This document shows positions 29,634 through 41,527 of a stretch of DNA of 64,000 bases, piece by piece. How positions within the stretch are numbered: the stretch's first letter is position 1; each line of letters opens with the position of its first letter. The notes under the pieces were generated by a model. That model had not been told where the DNA came from, searched no databases, and was given only the letters and a program-made list of their open reading frames with translations. The stretch spans positions 9,677,584 through 9,741,583 of the forward strand of contig NC_053490.1 of assembly GCF_905171775.1 (NCBI RefSeq). Reading direction: 5' to 3'. The DNA comes from Rana temporaria. Its lineage: Eukaryota; Chordata; Amphibia; Anura; Ranidae. Made by a program: the position numbers and the translations under genes.

Positions 29634-30024
29634 GGCCGGATTCAGATAGGAGATACGCCGTCGTATCTCCTGATACGCCGTCGTATCTCTAAGGCCGGCC
29701 GGTCGTATCTATGCGACTGATTCAGAGAATCAGTTACGCAGAGATATCCCTAAGATCCGACAGGTGTAACTGTGTTACACCGTCGGATCTTAGGCTGCAA
29801 TTCCAGGCCGGCCGATAGGTGGCGTTTCCGTGTCTTTTACGCGTAGAATATGCAAATGAGGAGTTACGCCGATTCAGAAACGAACGACCGCCCGGCGCTT
29901 TTTTTTTCCGGCGTAAAGTTACCCCTGCTATATGAGGGGTGAGTACGGCGTATCCTATGTTAAGTATGGCCGTCGTTCCCGCGCCGAGTTTTGAATTTTT
30001 TACGTCGTTTGCGTAAGTCATCCA
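29634..30024. mobile_element. Family B MITE, left part
   Basis: Starts GGCCGGATTCAGATAGG, has the duplicated GATACGCCGTCGTATCTC, and ends in the core TACGTCGTTTGCGTAAG before joining a C run and a minisatellite. Confidence 0.7.
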
Positions 30025-30145
30025 AAAACCAACCCCCCCCCCCCTGCTGTCTGCCGTTTGGTCCACCGGCACTTACTCCATCTAGGCAGCGGGCATTAGC
30101 GAGGAGAATCAGCCGGGATCAGGCAAACGAGGAGCGGCGGGGATC

Positions 30146-30560
30146 GGGCATCCAGACATCGGTGAGGACCAGGCATCCAGGCATCGGTGGGGACCAGGCA
30201 TTCAGGCATTGGTGGGGACCAGGCATCGGTGGGGACCAAGCATTCAGGAATTGGTGGGGACCATGCATCCAGGCATCGGTGGGGACCAGGCATCCAGGCA
30301 TCGGTGGGGACCAGGCATCGGTGGGGACCAGGCATCGGTGGGGACCAGGCATCGGTGGGGACCAAGCATTCAGGAATCGGTGGGGACCAAGCATTCAGGC
30401 ATTGGTGGGGACCAGGCATTCCGGCATCGGTGGGGACCAGGCATCCAGGCATTGGTGGGGACCAGGCATCGGTGGGGACTAGGCATCCAGGCATCGGTGG
30501 GGACCAGGCATCCAGGCATCGGTGGGGACCAGGCATCCAGTCATTGGTGGGGACCAAGCT
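30146..30560. repeat. Minisatellite of 17- and 25-bp units
   Basis: Units CATCGGTGGGGACCAGG (17 bp) with or without an extra CATCCAGG (8 bp). About 19 units. All frames on both strands are open for long stretches; no gene is called. Confidence 0.95.
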
Positions 30561-30785
30561 CAGGTGCTGATGCGCATGCCTGGCGGCCGGGAGGGTATAC
30601 CAGGCACCCGCGATCGGCAGTCACAGAGACAGGGACATGGATCTCTGTGTGTAAACACAGAGATTCACATCCTGTCAGGGAGAGCAGACCGATGGTGTGT
30701 CCCTTGTATATAGGGATAACCATCGGTCACCTCCCCCAGTCAGTCCACTCCCACCACAGTAAGAATCACCTAACAGGGGACGTGA
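30561..30785. mobile_element. TTAA-family internal fragment
   Basis: ACCATCGGTCACCTCCCCCA and CTTGTATATAGGGATAACC correspond, inverted, to the block near 61.0 and 63.42 kb (GGGGGAGGTGACCGAT). Confidence 0.6.
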
Positions 30786-31299
30786 AAACCCAAACCATGC
30801 GTGATTTGAAATAAGCTGGGAAAATAATATCATGAAAGTCGGACATCTGCCGGGACCGATCCTGAATGTGTGCAGATAAAGCCGCTATCTGGTGGGAAGA
30901 GCCGCGGGGTGACTGGTGAGGCGCATTCATCACACCCTCGTAGCGTACGGAGAACAAATCTCCTCCCCAGAGTCACACTACATCTTTTTTTCTGCTGTAA
31001 AGATCTGAAGATGAGTTCCATGGAGCAAAACGTTCTGCAATGCATCCGTGGGGAACGTTCCTCATCAATTATTCACCCTACTCCCCGTGTACAATGGAAA
31101 ACACGCGCCGCGCTTTACTCTCACTCGTACCGTTATAGGGCTATGGGCCAGAAACCTGACTTATAAACTTTATCAATTGACAGAACGTTTCACCTGAGCA
31201 ACATAAAATATCCCATCCCCCGAGAGGAACCAGCCCGGAAAATCCAACCTGGAATGATCATTTCTTCATAATACATAGACCCAACTATGGTGGTACAGA
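30786..31299. other. No gene recognised; apparently non-repetitive
   Basis: No tandem arrays or element ends. An ATG-led 98-codon frame at 30870-31166 has no recognised domain. Confidence 0.4.
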
Positions 31300-31304
31300 C
31301 TATG

Positions 31305-31911
31305 GGCCAGATCCACATACATTTAGATCGGCGCAGCGTATCAGAGATACACTACGCTGCCGTACCTTACCTGGCGTATATTCGAATCCTCAGCGAGTTC
31401 GCGCTGTAAGTTACGGCGGCGTAGTGTATTTCTGGCGGCGGATTTGAAATTGGGCGGGTTGGGGGCGGGTTTCATTTAAATGAAGCGCGCCCCCGCGCCG
31501 AATGAACTGCGCATGCGTCGTCCCTAAATTTCCCGCTGTGCATTGCACTAAATGACGTCCTATTCACGGCCAACTTACGCAAAAAAAAAATTCAAATTTC
31601 AAATTTCGACGCGGGAACGACGGCCATACTTAACATGGCAAGTCTATGTATACGCCGAAAAATACCAGCTTTAACTATACGGCCGCGCGTACGTTCGTGG
31701 ATCGTCGTAAATCGCTAATTTGCATACGCGACGCGGGAAACGCCACCCAGCGGACGCCAAAGTATTGCATCTTAGTTCCGAAGGCGTACGAAGACGTACA
31801 CCAGTCGGATCTAACCCAGAAGCCGTCGTATCTTGTTTTGAGGATTCAAAACAACGATACGACGCGGGAAATTTTTAAGTACGCCGGCGTACTTGCTCTG
31901 TGGATCTGGCC
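31305..31911. mobile_element. Family B MITE, complete, 5-bp TSD CTATG
   Basis: GGCCAGATCCACA to TGTGGATCTGGCC-type ends; CTATG at 31300-31304 and 31912-31916. 607 bp with the typical core GCGGGAACGACGGCCATACTT near 31610. Confidence 0.9.
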
Positions 31912-31969
31912 CTATGAAACTGTACATAGATATCAGAGATACAACCAGATAGATAATGGATGGATATAG

Positions 31970-31970
31970 A

Positions 31971-32037
<67 letters not shown>

Positions 32038-32045
32038 CTCATATC

Positions 32046-32115
<70 letters not shown>

Positions 32116-32193
32116 GAATGGTGGGGTGGAAGAATGGATAGCTGAATAGATGGAGAATGGATGGATAGATGGAGGATAAGTGGACAGATGGAG

Positions 32194-32273
<80 letters not shown>

Positions 32274-32281
32274 CTCAAATC

Positions 32282-32331
<50 letters not shown>

Positions 32332-32342
32332 GAGACATACAT

Positions 32343-32405
<63 letters not shown>

Positions 32406-32445
32406 CTCATATCGATAGATAGATAGATAGATAGAGACTCATATC

Positions 32446-32511
<66 letters not shown>

Positions 32512-32594
32512 GAATGGTGGGGTGGAAGAATGGATATATGAATAGATGGAGAATGGATGGATAGATGGAGGATAAGTGGACAGATGGAGGATGA

Positions 32595-32671
<77 letters not shown>

Positions 32672-32730
32672 GGTTGACTGGATGGATGGATGGAGGATAG
32701 ATATATGAATGAATGAGTAAATAGATAGAT
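31970..32730. repeat. Compound GATA/TAGA microsatellite
   Basis: More than 100 ATAG repeats in several blocks separated by CATATCGATAG, GGATGG and AATGGTGGGGTGG segments. The larger interrupted block (AATGAATGGTGGGG...GACAGATGGAGGAT) occurs twice, near 32113 and 32509, so the array also duplicated as a whole. Confidence 0.98.
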
Positions 32731-32734
32731 GCAC

Positions 32735-33012
32735 CATATTGCCAAAAGTATTGGGACGCCTGCCTTTACACGCACATGAACTTTAATGGCATCCCAGTCT
32801 TAGTCCGTAGGGTTCAATATTGAGTTGGCCCCGCCCTTTGCAGCTATAACAGCTTCAACTCTTCTGGGAAGGCCGTCCACAAGGTTTAGGAGTGTGTCTA
32901 TGGGAATGTTTGACCGTTCTTCCAGAAGCACATTTGCGAGGTCAGGAGCTGATGTTGGATGAGAAGGCCCAGCTTCTCAGCTCTAATTCATCCCAAAGGT
33001 GTTCTATCGGGT
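32735..33012 (-). mobile_element. Tc1-like element, C-terminal end side
   Basis: Begins near CATATTGCCAAAAGTATTGG, contains the intact CCCAGTCTTAGTCCGTAGGG that serves as empty site for the MITE at 5161, and is cut at TCTATCGGGTTGAGG by the next repeat. Confidence 0.85.
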
Positions 33013-33291
33013 TGAGGTTAGGGATGAGCCGAACACCCCCCCCCCCCATTCGGTTCGCACCAGAACCTTCGAAACGGACCGAAGGTTCGCACGAACATTT
33101 AGAACCCCATTGAAGTCTATGGGACTCGAACGTTCGAATTCAAAAGTGCTCATTTTAAAGCCCAATATACAAGTTATTGTCGGAAAAAGGGTTTGGGGAC
33201 CCGGGTCTTGCCCCAGGGAACATGTATCAATGGAAAAAAAAGTTTTGAAAACAGTCGTTTTTTCTGGAGCAGCGATTTTAATGATGCTTAA
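33013..33291. mobile_element. TAGGGATGAGC-type repeat, partial
   Basis: Starts TTAGGGATGAGCCGAAC, the inverse of AGCTCATCCCTAG found at 46131 and 47057. Includes CGAACGTTCGAATT palindromes. The TTAA element at 33292 is inserted into its right part. Confidence 0.6.
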
Positions 33292-34450
33292 CCACTTCCA
33301 TACCGGGCACTTACGCACCTTCCCGCCCAAGCCAATTTTCAGCTTTCAGCACTGTCGCATTTTGAATGACAATTGCGTGGTCACGCGACGTGGCTCCCAA
33401 ACAAAATTGGCGTCCTTTTTTCCCCACAAATAGAGCTTTCTTTTGGTGGTATTTGATCACCTCTGCGATTTTTTTTTTTTTGCGCAACAACTAAAAAAAG
33501 ACTGAAAATGTTGAAAAAAAATTACGTTTTTATTTTTTTCTGTTCATTTTTTTGTAAATAAGTAAGTTTTCTCTTTCAATTACGGGCACTGATATGGCGG
33601 CACTGATGGGCACCGATTAGATGGCACTGATGGACATCGATGAGGTAGTAATGATGGGCACAGATGAGGTGGCACTGATTGGCGGTGCTGGTATGCGGCA
33701 CTGATGGGCACATAGGCGGCACTGATGGGCACACATAGGCGGCACTGATGGGCACTCATGGGTGGCACAGATGGGCACTCATAGGCGGCACAGATGGGCA
33801 CACATAGGCGGCACTGATGGGCACACATAGGCGGCACTGATGGGCACTCATGGGTGGCACAGATGGGCACTCATAGGCGGCACAGATGGGCACTCATGGG
33901 TGGCACTTATAGGTGGAACTGATGGATACTTATGGGTGGCACAGATGGGCACTGATAGGTGGGCACTGGGCATGGATGGGCACTGTGGGGTGGCACTGAT
34001 GGACACTTGGGGTGGCACTGATGGACATTGTGGGGCAGCACTGATCTACCCATGTTGCCAGTCAGTGCCCATTTGTGGGCACTGATTGGCATCTTTTTTT
34101 TTTTAAGACTTTTTTTTTTTCATGATTTTTTTTTTTGATAAACAATCAGCGCGAACCCCCCTGTCAGGAGAGCCGCCGATCGGCTCTCCTCTACTGGTGT
34201 CTGTCAGACGCGAGTGAGGAAGAGCCATCAACGGCCCTTCCTGTTTACATCGTGATCAGCCGTGGTTGGACACGGCTGATCACGTGGTAAAGAGCCTCCG
34301 CCGGAGGCTCTTTAACGAGATCGGAGATGCAGGGTGTCAGACCCACGGGCGCGCGCGGCATGAAATCCTGCAGGACGTCTATGGACGTCCTGTCAGGATT
34401 TCAGAACAACTTCCTGGACGTAAATCGGCCATAGGCCGGGCGGGAAGTGG
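33292..34450. mobile_element. TTAA-family element with internal minisatellite
   Basis: TTAA at 33288-33291 and 34451-34454; ends CCACTTCCATACCGGGC and GGCCGGGCGGGAAGTGG. GGCACTGATGGGCAC-type tandem units fill 33590-34085. Confidence 0.85.
33590..34085. repeat. Minisatellite of GGCACTGATGGGCAC units
   Basis: Irregular units of about 16 to 24 bp, e.g. GGCACTGATGGGCACACATA; complement of the array at 7919-8116. Confidence 0.9.
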
Positions 34451-34454
34451 TTAA

Positions 34455-34766
34455 AGTGAAAAAAAAAATGAAAAATTCTGTTAAATATCATACCTGCTGG
34501 GTGTCTATAGTATGCCTGTGAAGTGGCACGTGTTTAGAACTGTCCCTGCACAAAATGAGATTACTATAAGAAAAAAGACATTTAAAACTGCTTGCGGCTT
34601 TAATGTAAGGTTTGGTCCCTGCAATATGGATGAAAATCACTGAGAAAAATAGCATGGGTTTCCCCGCCCCCCTCCCCCCAGGTCATTACAAGTCCCTTTG
34701 GCCCTATATACTTTGAACAGGCGGTGCAAACAAGACAAGGGCTGTAGGTTTGTTGTTAAGTAGAAT
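34455..34766. other. Flank of Harbinger remnant, no gene
   Basis: Continuation of the host repeat after the TTAA element, then unclassified sequence with GGCCCTATATACTTTG near 34699. Confidence 0.4.
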
Positions 34767-34935
34767 CTGAACCATGTCATACTTTGCTCCTGCATATTGC
34801 ACAATTTCCTAAAGAGACCCTCAACAAACTACATGACACTTGTGCCTGATGAGGCCACTGATGTTCCAGTGGTGGCCCGTGAGGCTGTCCATACAGGCTT
34901 GGCCCCCCAAAGCGCACGTGCTGTGTGGCAACAAT
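34767..34935 (+). pseudogene. PIF/Harbinger transposase C-terminal remnant
   Basis: The frame open from 34765 reads NHVILCSCILHNFLKRPST and continues for about 50 residues (NYMTLVPDEATDVPVV...AVWQQYVDF). The pattern V-x-x-x-C-x-LHNFL-x-R is the last conserved block of PIF/Harbinger (HARBI1-like) nuclease transposases. Stops upstream (TAG at 34756-34758), and nothing of the DDE core was found. It may be the last exon of a once autonomous element. The window's family A MITEs have Harbinger-type TSDs, but a direct link cannot be shown. Confidence 0.55.
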
Positions 34936-35854
34936 ATGTCGATTTTAGTGGTGGGGGGGGGGGGGGGGGGCTATTACAATGACAGATCTTGGCTGAATAA
35001 ATTATTTGTTTTGGAAAGAAACATTTTAGTATTTTTCTTTGTTTGAAAATTTCTAATTTGGGTTTATTGTAGCTTTCTCCTAGGTTATCATAGTGTCATG
35101 TTTATTTTCCTGTACTAAATACTCATCATTGTCAATGTAAACACCACAAATCTAGATTTGTTCTTTTAGGCAGCATTGATATAATAATAAGCCACACATT
35201 GTTGAGTATCCAAAAATATTTATTGTTTCACATTTAAAATGTGTCATTATTTTATTTATTTTGTATCCAAAAATATCTTATTAGAATTTTTTTATTTTTT
35301 TATTATCAAGACATATATTTTTGGCTAGAAATATTTTTTTTATATTGTTTTTGTTAATTTTTTTAGAGATAACTTTTTATTTTTCTTAGATATCTTTTTT
35401 TTTCTGTGTATTTTGTTTGAGAATCCCAAAATTAAAACATTTCTGGTTAAACGCATGAACAATGACCAACTTTTTAGCATTTTTCATTGTTCATGCGTTT
35501 TAGCCAGAAAACTAGAGATTCCACTTTAAAAAATTTAAAGCCAAACATGCATATAAAAACACATAAAACATTAAAAGTATTTTTTTTTAAACCCTCTCCA
35601 GAACATCCATTAAATGTTTTAGTTTTCGCTCCACCGTTTTTGTTTTTTCTCTCATCTGCCCCAAACATATATGGATGTCCTCGATTTCAGCCCTGCAGGC
35701 CAACACCTCTCCAATGTGTCCAATCCACCATCACCAGCACGAATACCTCCGGAAATTTGGAAACAAACCATGTATTAAAATTATGCAGGCCTACATTTAC
35801 TATTACCCGAAGCTGTGGTGTATGACACTGACCTGATGTGGTCCACTTTTTCAA
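34936..35854. other. AT-rich sequence beside Harbinger remnant
   Basis: T- and A-rich. It contains a perfect 19-bp inverted repeat (AACGCATGAACAATGA near 35450 and its complement near 35487). Minus-strand frames near 35687-35923 have no recognised domain; the Myb-like second Harbinger protein could not be identified. Confidence 0.45.
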
Positions 35855-36463
35855 ATCCTCAAAGAATTCGTGCCGTAAGTTACGGCGGCGTAGTGTATCT
35901 TTGGCGGCGTAATGGCACGCCATTCAAATCTCTGTGATGGGGGCGTGTTTTATGTCAATACGTCGTGACCCGACGTAAACAACGTTTTTATTGAACGGCG
36001 CATGCGCTTTCCGTGGGGGTATCCCAGTGCGCATGCACGAAATTAAACCGGAACAAGCCAATGCTTACGAAGGTGACGTCATTCTACGCAAATGCCTATT
36101 CGCGAACGAATTACGCAAACAACGTAAAAAAATTCAAATGGCGACGTGGGAACGATGGCCATACTTAACATTGAGTACGCCTCATAATAGCAGGGGTAAC
36201 TATACGCCGGAAAAAGCCGAACGCAAACTACGTAAAAAAATGCGCCGGATCGCCGTAACAAGCTAATTTGCATACATGACGCGGAATTTGACGGAAACGC
36301 CACCTAAGATCCGACGGCGTACTAAGACGTACGCCTGTCGGATTGATCCGAGATGCAGTCGTATCTCGTTTTGTAGATACAAAACAAAGATACGACGTGC
36401 AAAATTTGAAATTACGCGGCGTATCAAGAGATACGCCGGCGTAATTCTTTTGTGGATCTGCCC
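35855..36463. mobile_element. Family B MITE, degraded ends
   Basis: Has GTAAGTTACGGCGGCGTAG, the uninterrupted core GGAACGATGGCCATACTTAA near 36149 and the arm GATACGCCGGCGTAATTC; ends TGTGGATCTGCCC. It serves as the empty-site reference for the nested insertion at 3699. Confidence 0.75.
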
Positions 36464-36567
36464 TGTTTTTATTAAGTTTGCTTTTAGTTTGCCATCAGTC
36501 TTTAATCTCTATTACTTTTTTATACCAGAAAAAAAAATTTTTTTGTTTGCTGACAAAATTTGACCAT

Positions 36568-37305
36568 GGCCCAGATTCAAGAAGCTATTGCGCCCGCGCA
36601 ACCATAGGTTGCGCGGCGCAATAGCTGTTTTGCTCCCGCGTAGCGAATGCCCCTGATTCAGGAACATCGCTACGCGGACTGCAGCCTAGGATATGACAGA
36701 CATAAGCCTCCTTATGCCTTCATATCTTAGGCTGCATTCTTGCGTTGGCCGCTAGGGGGCGCGGCCATTGTGATCGGCGTATAGTATGCAAATTGCATAC
36801 TACCACCGATTCACAAAAGTTGCGCGGGCCCTGTGCACGCAAGGTACGGAGTTTCCGTACGGCGACTTTAGCGCAAGGCTGCTCCTGCTAATAGTAGGAG
36901 CAGCCAATGCTAAAGTATAGCCGCCCTTCCCGCTCGTGAAATTTAAATTTCACGTCGTTTACGTAAGTGATTCGTGAATGGCGCTGGACGCCATTCACGT
37001 TCACTTAGAAGCAAATGACGTCCTTGCGACGTCATTTGCCGCAATGCACGTCGGGAAAGTTTCCCGACGGAGCATGCGCTGTTCGCTCGGTGCGGGAGCG
37101 CGCCTAATTTAAATGATTCCCGCCCCCGGCGGGATCATTTACATTAGGCGCCCTTACGCCGGGCTAATTAGCATAGCGCCCGCGCAATTTACGGAGCTAC
37201 TGCTCCGTGAATCGCGGGCAAATCAAAATATTTGCGTGGGCGCAGAGCAAAAATCGTTGCCCTTTGCCCACGCAAATATTGCGCCGATCTACCTGAATCT
37301 GGGCC
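36568..37305. mobile_element. Family A MITE, complete, 3-bp TSD CAT
   Basis: GGCCCAGATTCAAG to TGAATCTGGGCC with CAT at 36565-36567 and 37306-37308. 738 bp, colinear with 8831-9564. Confidence 0.88.
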
Positions 37306-37308
37306 CAT

Positions 37309-37917
37309 GTGTTTTTCGTTAAAATAGAGAGATCGGTAGTGAGTAGGCAGCAAAAAAAAAAAAAAAAAAACATTTTATAATTAACAAGGGACACTAACCT
37401 CCTTGTGGGTAAATTATAATAAATAATAATGTTGTTGCGGTAATTTGACACACTCCAAATAAAATAAGAAAATGGAAAGCAGTCTAAAATATAATCAAAT
37501 TAATAACCAAAAATGAAGATCTACATTAAAATATTTTAAATATGCAGACATTTTTTGAGAAGGAGATCTGGCTTAAAAAAAAAAAAAAAAATCATATAAC
37601 AATAAATAATAAAGTAACAAGCTTATCATAACTATGTAACAATATCAGCAGCAAAAAATGAGGATTAGTGTAGCATTAAAAAGAAGAAAAGAATGCGCTG
37701 CATTTCACAATGCAATAATTTCAAACCTAACGAATGTGCTTACTCCATTCAGAACGGTAGTTTTACCAGAATGAGCGCTCCCGTCCCATAACTTGCTTCT
37801 GAGCATGCGCGGGTTTTTTACGTCGTTTTAGCCTACACACGATAATTTTTTACAACCCGAAAAACAACGTTAAAAAATGCACCATGTTCGAATTTTTTTT
37901 TGTCGTTTTTTCAAAAA
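37309..37917. other. AT-rich sequence, no gene
   Basis: Poly-A runs at 37352 and 37577. 37790-37915 has ACGTCGTTTTAGCCTACACACG and TTTTTTGTCGTTTTTTC, resembling the foldback family at 53612. Confidence 0.5.
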
Positions 37918-37922
37918 CAACG

Positions 37923-38644
37923 GGCCAGATTCACAGTGAGAGTACGCCGGTGTATCTACTGATACACCGGCGTACTTTCAAATTTGCCGCGTCGTATCTT
38001 TAGATTGAATCCTCAAACCAAGAAACGACGGCTTCTGGCTTCGATCCGACAGGCGTACGGCTTCGTACGCCTTCGGATCGTAGGTGCAATACTTCGGCGC
38101 CCGCTGGGTGGAGTTCGCGTAGTTTTCCCCGTCGGGTATGCCAATTAGCTTTTTCCGTCGATCCACGAAGGTACGCGCGGCCGTCGCATTCTCTTACGTC
38201 GTCGCTAGTCGGCTTTTCCCGGCGTACAGTTAAAGCTGCTATTTAGTGGCGTATAGATACACTTGCCATGTTAAAGTATGGCCGTCGTTCCCGCGTCGAA
38301 TTTTGAATTTTTTATTTTTTTTGCGTAAGTCGTCCGTGAATAGGAAAGGACGTAACTCACGTCTACGTTCAAAAAATTAGAAAAATGAGACGTCATTTCG
38401 CGCAAAGCACGGCGGGAAATTTCGAAACGGAGCATGCGCATTTCAATCGGCGCGGGGACGCGCTTCATTAAAATGAATCACGCCCCCCTACCCGCCCAAT
38501 TTGAAATACGCGCCGAGAAATACACTATGCCGCTGTAACTTACGGCGCGACATCTTCCTGGATTCGAAATTCCGCCAGGTAAGATACGGCGGCGTAGCGT
38601 ATCTCTGATACGCTGCGCCAGGGCAATTCTTTGTGAATCTGGCC
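37923..38644. mobile_element. Family B MITE, complete, 5-bp TSD CAACG
   Basis: GGCCAGATTCACAGTG to TTTGTGAATCTGGCC; CAACG at 37918-37922 and 38645-38649. 722 bp, with the GATCCGACAGGCGTACGG arm. Confidence 0.9.
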
Positions 38645-38659
38645 CAACGTTTTTTTCCA

Positions 38660-38805
38660 TGCTGAAAAATGATCGAGTTCCTTTCACTGGAACTAAGGGA
38701 CCAAGCCCAACCCCTGAAAAACAACCCCCCACCATAATCCCCCCCCCCTCCACCAAATGATTTGGACCAGTACACAAAAAAAAAGTCCATCAAGACATGG
38801 AGTTA
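38660..38805 (-). pseudogene. Tc1 transposase fragment with inverted joint
   Basis: Minus strand encodes a degraded EGGGIMVGGCFSGVGLGPLV. At about 38760 it joins plus-strand sequence (GGACCAGTACACAAAAA...TCAAGACATGGA) exactly as at 9785. Too short and rearranged to function. Confidence 0.75.
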
Positions 38806-39348
38806 AAATGTTGATGCCCCCCCCCCCCTTCCTAAATAAAACGATCTGCTCTCTGACAAATTGGTGTGTTATCACCCGACACAGGTACAGAGCCGGTGGC
38901 AGATGTGCCGTCACCTCTCGCTCCGCGCCGAGTACAGGCAAAGATCGAGCCATGGAATACTCTTATCCTACTTAGCCTTTCCCTAATCTCTCCTCGGGCA
39001 GAAAGAGAGAAATAATAAGCTTTATGAGACGAGGGACGCCTGCCAGGGGAAAAGCCAGGATATGGAATTGATTGGCACAGGCATGACAACAATATGAGCA
39101 ATTTAGAAGTTAGCAAATTTTCGCTGCGTTGTCTGTGTCTGGCGCACTATTTAATGCGCGCTCACTCTCCGATAATAAGAATAAAGGAGCACGATGACAC
39201 GGGGATGGGGCAGGGGGGAGAGAAATTGACAGTTTTCATTTCCCAGAAGATTTTGCTGCAGATCACAAGATTTCATTCCCCTGAAATTGTGTCCGAGATA
39301 AAACAAACAAATGCATCAAAGCAACCGAGAAACATCAGCTTCTATTAG
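38806..39348. other. No gene recognised; apparently non-repetitive
   Basis: After a C run (38815-38829) the sequence is ordinary and unlike any other part of the window. Candidate single-copy DNA. Confidence 0.45.
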
Positions 39349-39544
39349 GACAAAAAGCTTATCAATTGGATAGGATCATATCATCGTTATCTATCAAAGT
39401 CTGTATGGAAGAAAGGCAATAAATAATAGAAACGTTTTTTTTTATATACAGTATTATTATATTATATTAAGATATATTATTAATATAAACTAATTCATTA
39501 TTTAATATTTATATAATATTTATACAATTATATTATTTAATTAT

Positions 39545-39599
<55 letters not shown>

Positions 39600-40298
39600 T
39601 ATATATTTATATATATAGAATGTTGTTTTATTATTATTATTTATTCAATACAAAATAATATAAGCATTTTTATTATATTTTATATTATTAAATAGTATTA
39701 ATACATATTAATTAAATATTTATATAATATCATATTTATATAATTATATCACTATTTAATTATATATTACTATTATTAATATTATTATATGTTTATATTA
39801 TTATTTTAATTATTATTATTTATTAAATAAAAAAGCTTATTAATTGGATATGATTATATCATTGTTAGCCATCAAAGACCATACGTAGGGAAGGCAATAA
39901 ATAATATATGCATTTTTATTATATATTATTATATTATATTATTAAATAGTATTAATACATATTAATTAAATATTTATATAATATTATATTTATATAATTA
40001 TATCACTATTTAATTTATTATTTATTATTATTATATTTTTATATTATTATTTTAATTATTATTATTATGTATTAAATAAAAAAGCTTATGAATTGGATAT
40101 GATTTTATTGTTGTTAGCCATCAGAAACCATATGGAGGGAAGGCAATAAATAATATATGCATTTTTGTTATATATTATTACAGTATATTATCATATTATA
40201 TTATTAATACTTATTAATTAAAAAAATATATATTTATATAATATAAAATTTATATAATTATATATTATATTATTATTAAATTATTTATTATTATTATT
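39349..40298. repeat. AT-rich block with three copies of a 100-bp unit
   Basis: AAGCTTATNAATTGGATA and AGGGAAGGCAATAAATAATA recur near 39355, 39832 and 40082, separated by TTATTA microsatellite of varying length. Over 80 percent A+T by eye. Confidence 0.85.
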
Positions 40299-41527
40299 GG
40301 CACAGCAGGTGTACAGACACGGGAACTCAGCACAGGGATGGTGGGAACTCCTCATAATGGGCACAGCGGGTGTACAGACACGGGAACACAGCACAGGGAT
40401 GGTGGGAACTCCTCATAATGGGCACAGCGGGTGTACAGACACGGGAACTCAGCACAGGGATGGTGGGAACCCCTCATAATGGGCACAGCAGGTGTACAGA
40501 CACGGGAACTCAGCACAGGGATGGTGGGAACTCCTCATAATGGGCACAGCGGGTGTACAGACACGGGAACACAGCACAGGGATGGTGGGAACTCCTCATA
40601 ATGGGCACAGCAGGGTACAGACCCGGGAACTCAGCACAGGGGTGGTGTGAACCCCTCATAATGGGCAAAGCAGGTATACAAACACAGGAACTCCACACAG
40701 GGGTGGTGGGAACCCCTCATAATGGGCACAGCAGGTGTACAGACACGGGAACTCAGCACAGGGGTGGTGGGAACCCCTCATAATGGGCACAGCAGGTGTA
40801 CAGACACGGGAACTCAGCACAGGGATGGTGGGAACTCCTCATAATGGGCACAGCAGGTATACAGACCCAGGAACTCAGCACAGGGGTGGTGTGAACCCCT
40901 CATAATGGGCAAAGCAGGTGTACAAACACAGGAACTCCACACAGGGGTGGTGGGAACCCCTCATAATGGGCACAGCAGGTGTACAGACCCGGGAACTCAG
41001 CACAGGGATGGTGGGAACCCCTCATAATGGGCACAGCAGGTGTACAGACATAGGAACTCAACACAGGGATGGTGGGAACCCCTCATAATGGGCACAGCGG
41101 GTGTACAGGCCCGGGAACTCAGCACAGGGATGGTGGAAACCCCTCATAATGGGCACAGCAGGGTACAGACCTAGGAACTCAGCACAGGGATGGTGAGAAC
41201 CCCTCATAATGGGCACAGCAGGGTACAGACCTAGGAACTCAGCACAGGGATGGTGGTAACTCCTCATAATGGGCACAGTAGGTGTAAAGACCCGGGAACT
41301 CAGCACAGGGATGGTGAGAACCCCCTCATAATGGGCACAGCGGGTGTACAGACCCAGGAACTCAGCACAGGGATGGTGAGAACCCCCTCATAATGGGCAC
41401 AGCGGGTGTACAGACCCGGGAACTCAGCACAGGGATGGTGGAAACCCCTCATAATGGGCACAGCGGGTGTACAGACCCGGGAACTCAGCACAGGGATGGT
41501 GGGAAGTCCTCATAATGGGCACAGCAC
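40299..41527. repeat. Minisatellite, 60-bp unit, about 20 copies
   Basis: Unit GGCACAGCGGGTGTACAGAC...ACGGGAACTCAGCACAGGG...ATGGTGGGAACTCCTCATAAT. Variants (GGTATACAAACACAGG, CCCGGGAACTC) form a higher-order pattern near 40660 and 40910. Confidence 0.97.

Noticed and set aside
31875..32737. Minus-strand frames of repeated Leu-Ser-Ile-Tyr
   Set aside because: Translation of a GATA/TATC microsatellite.
33840..34085. 81-codon Gly/Trp/His-rich frame
   Set aside because: Irregular GGCACTGATGGGCAC minisatellite within a TTAA element.
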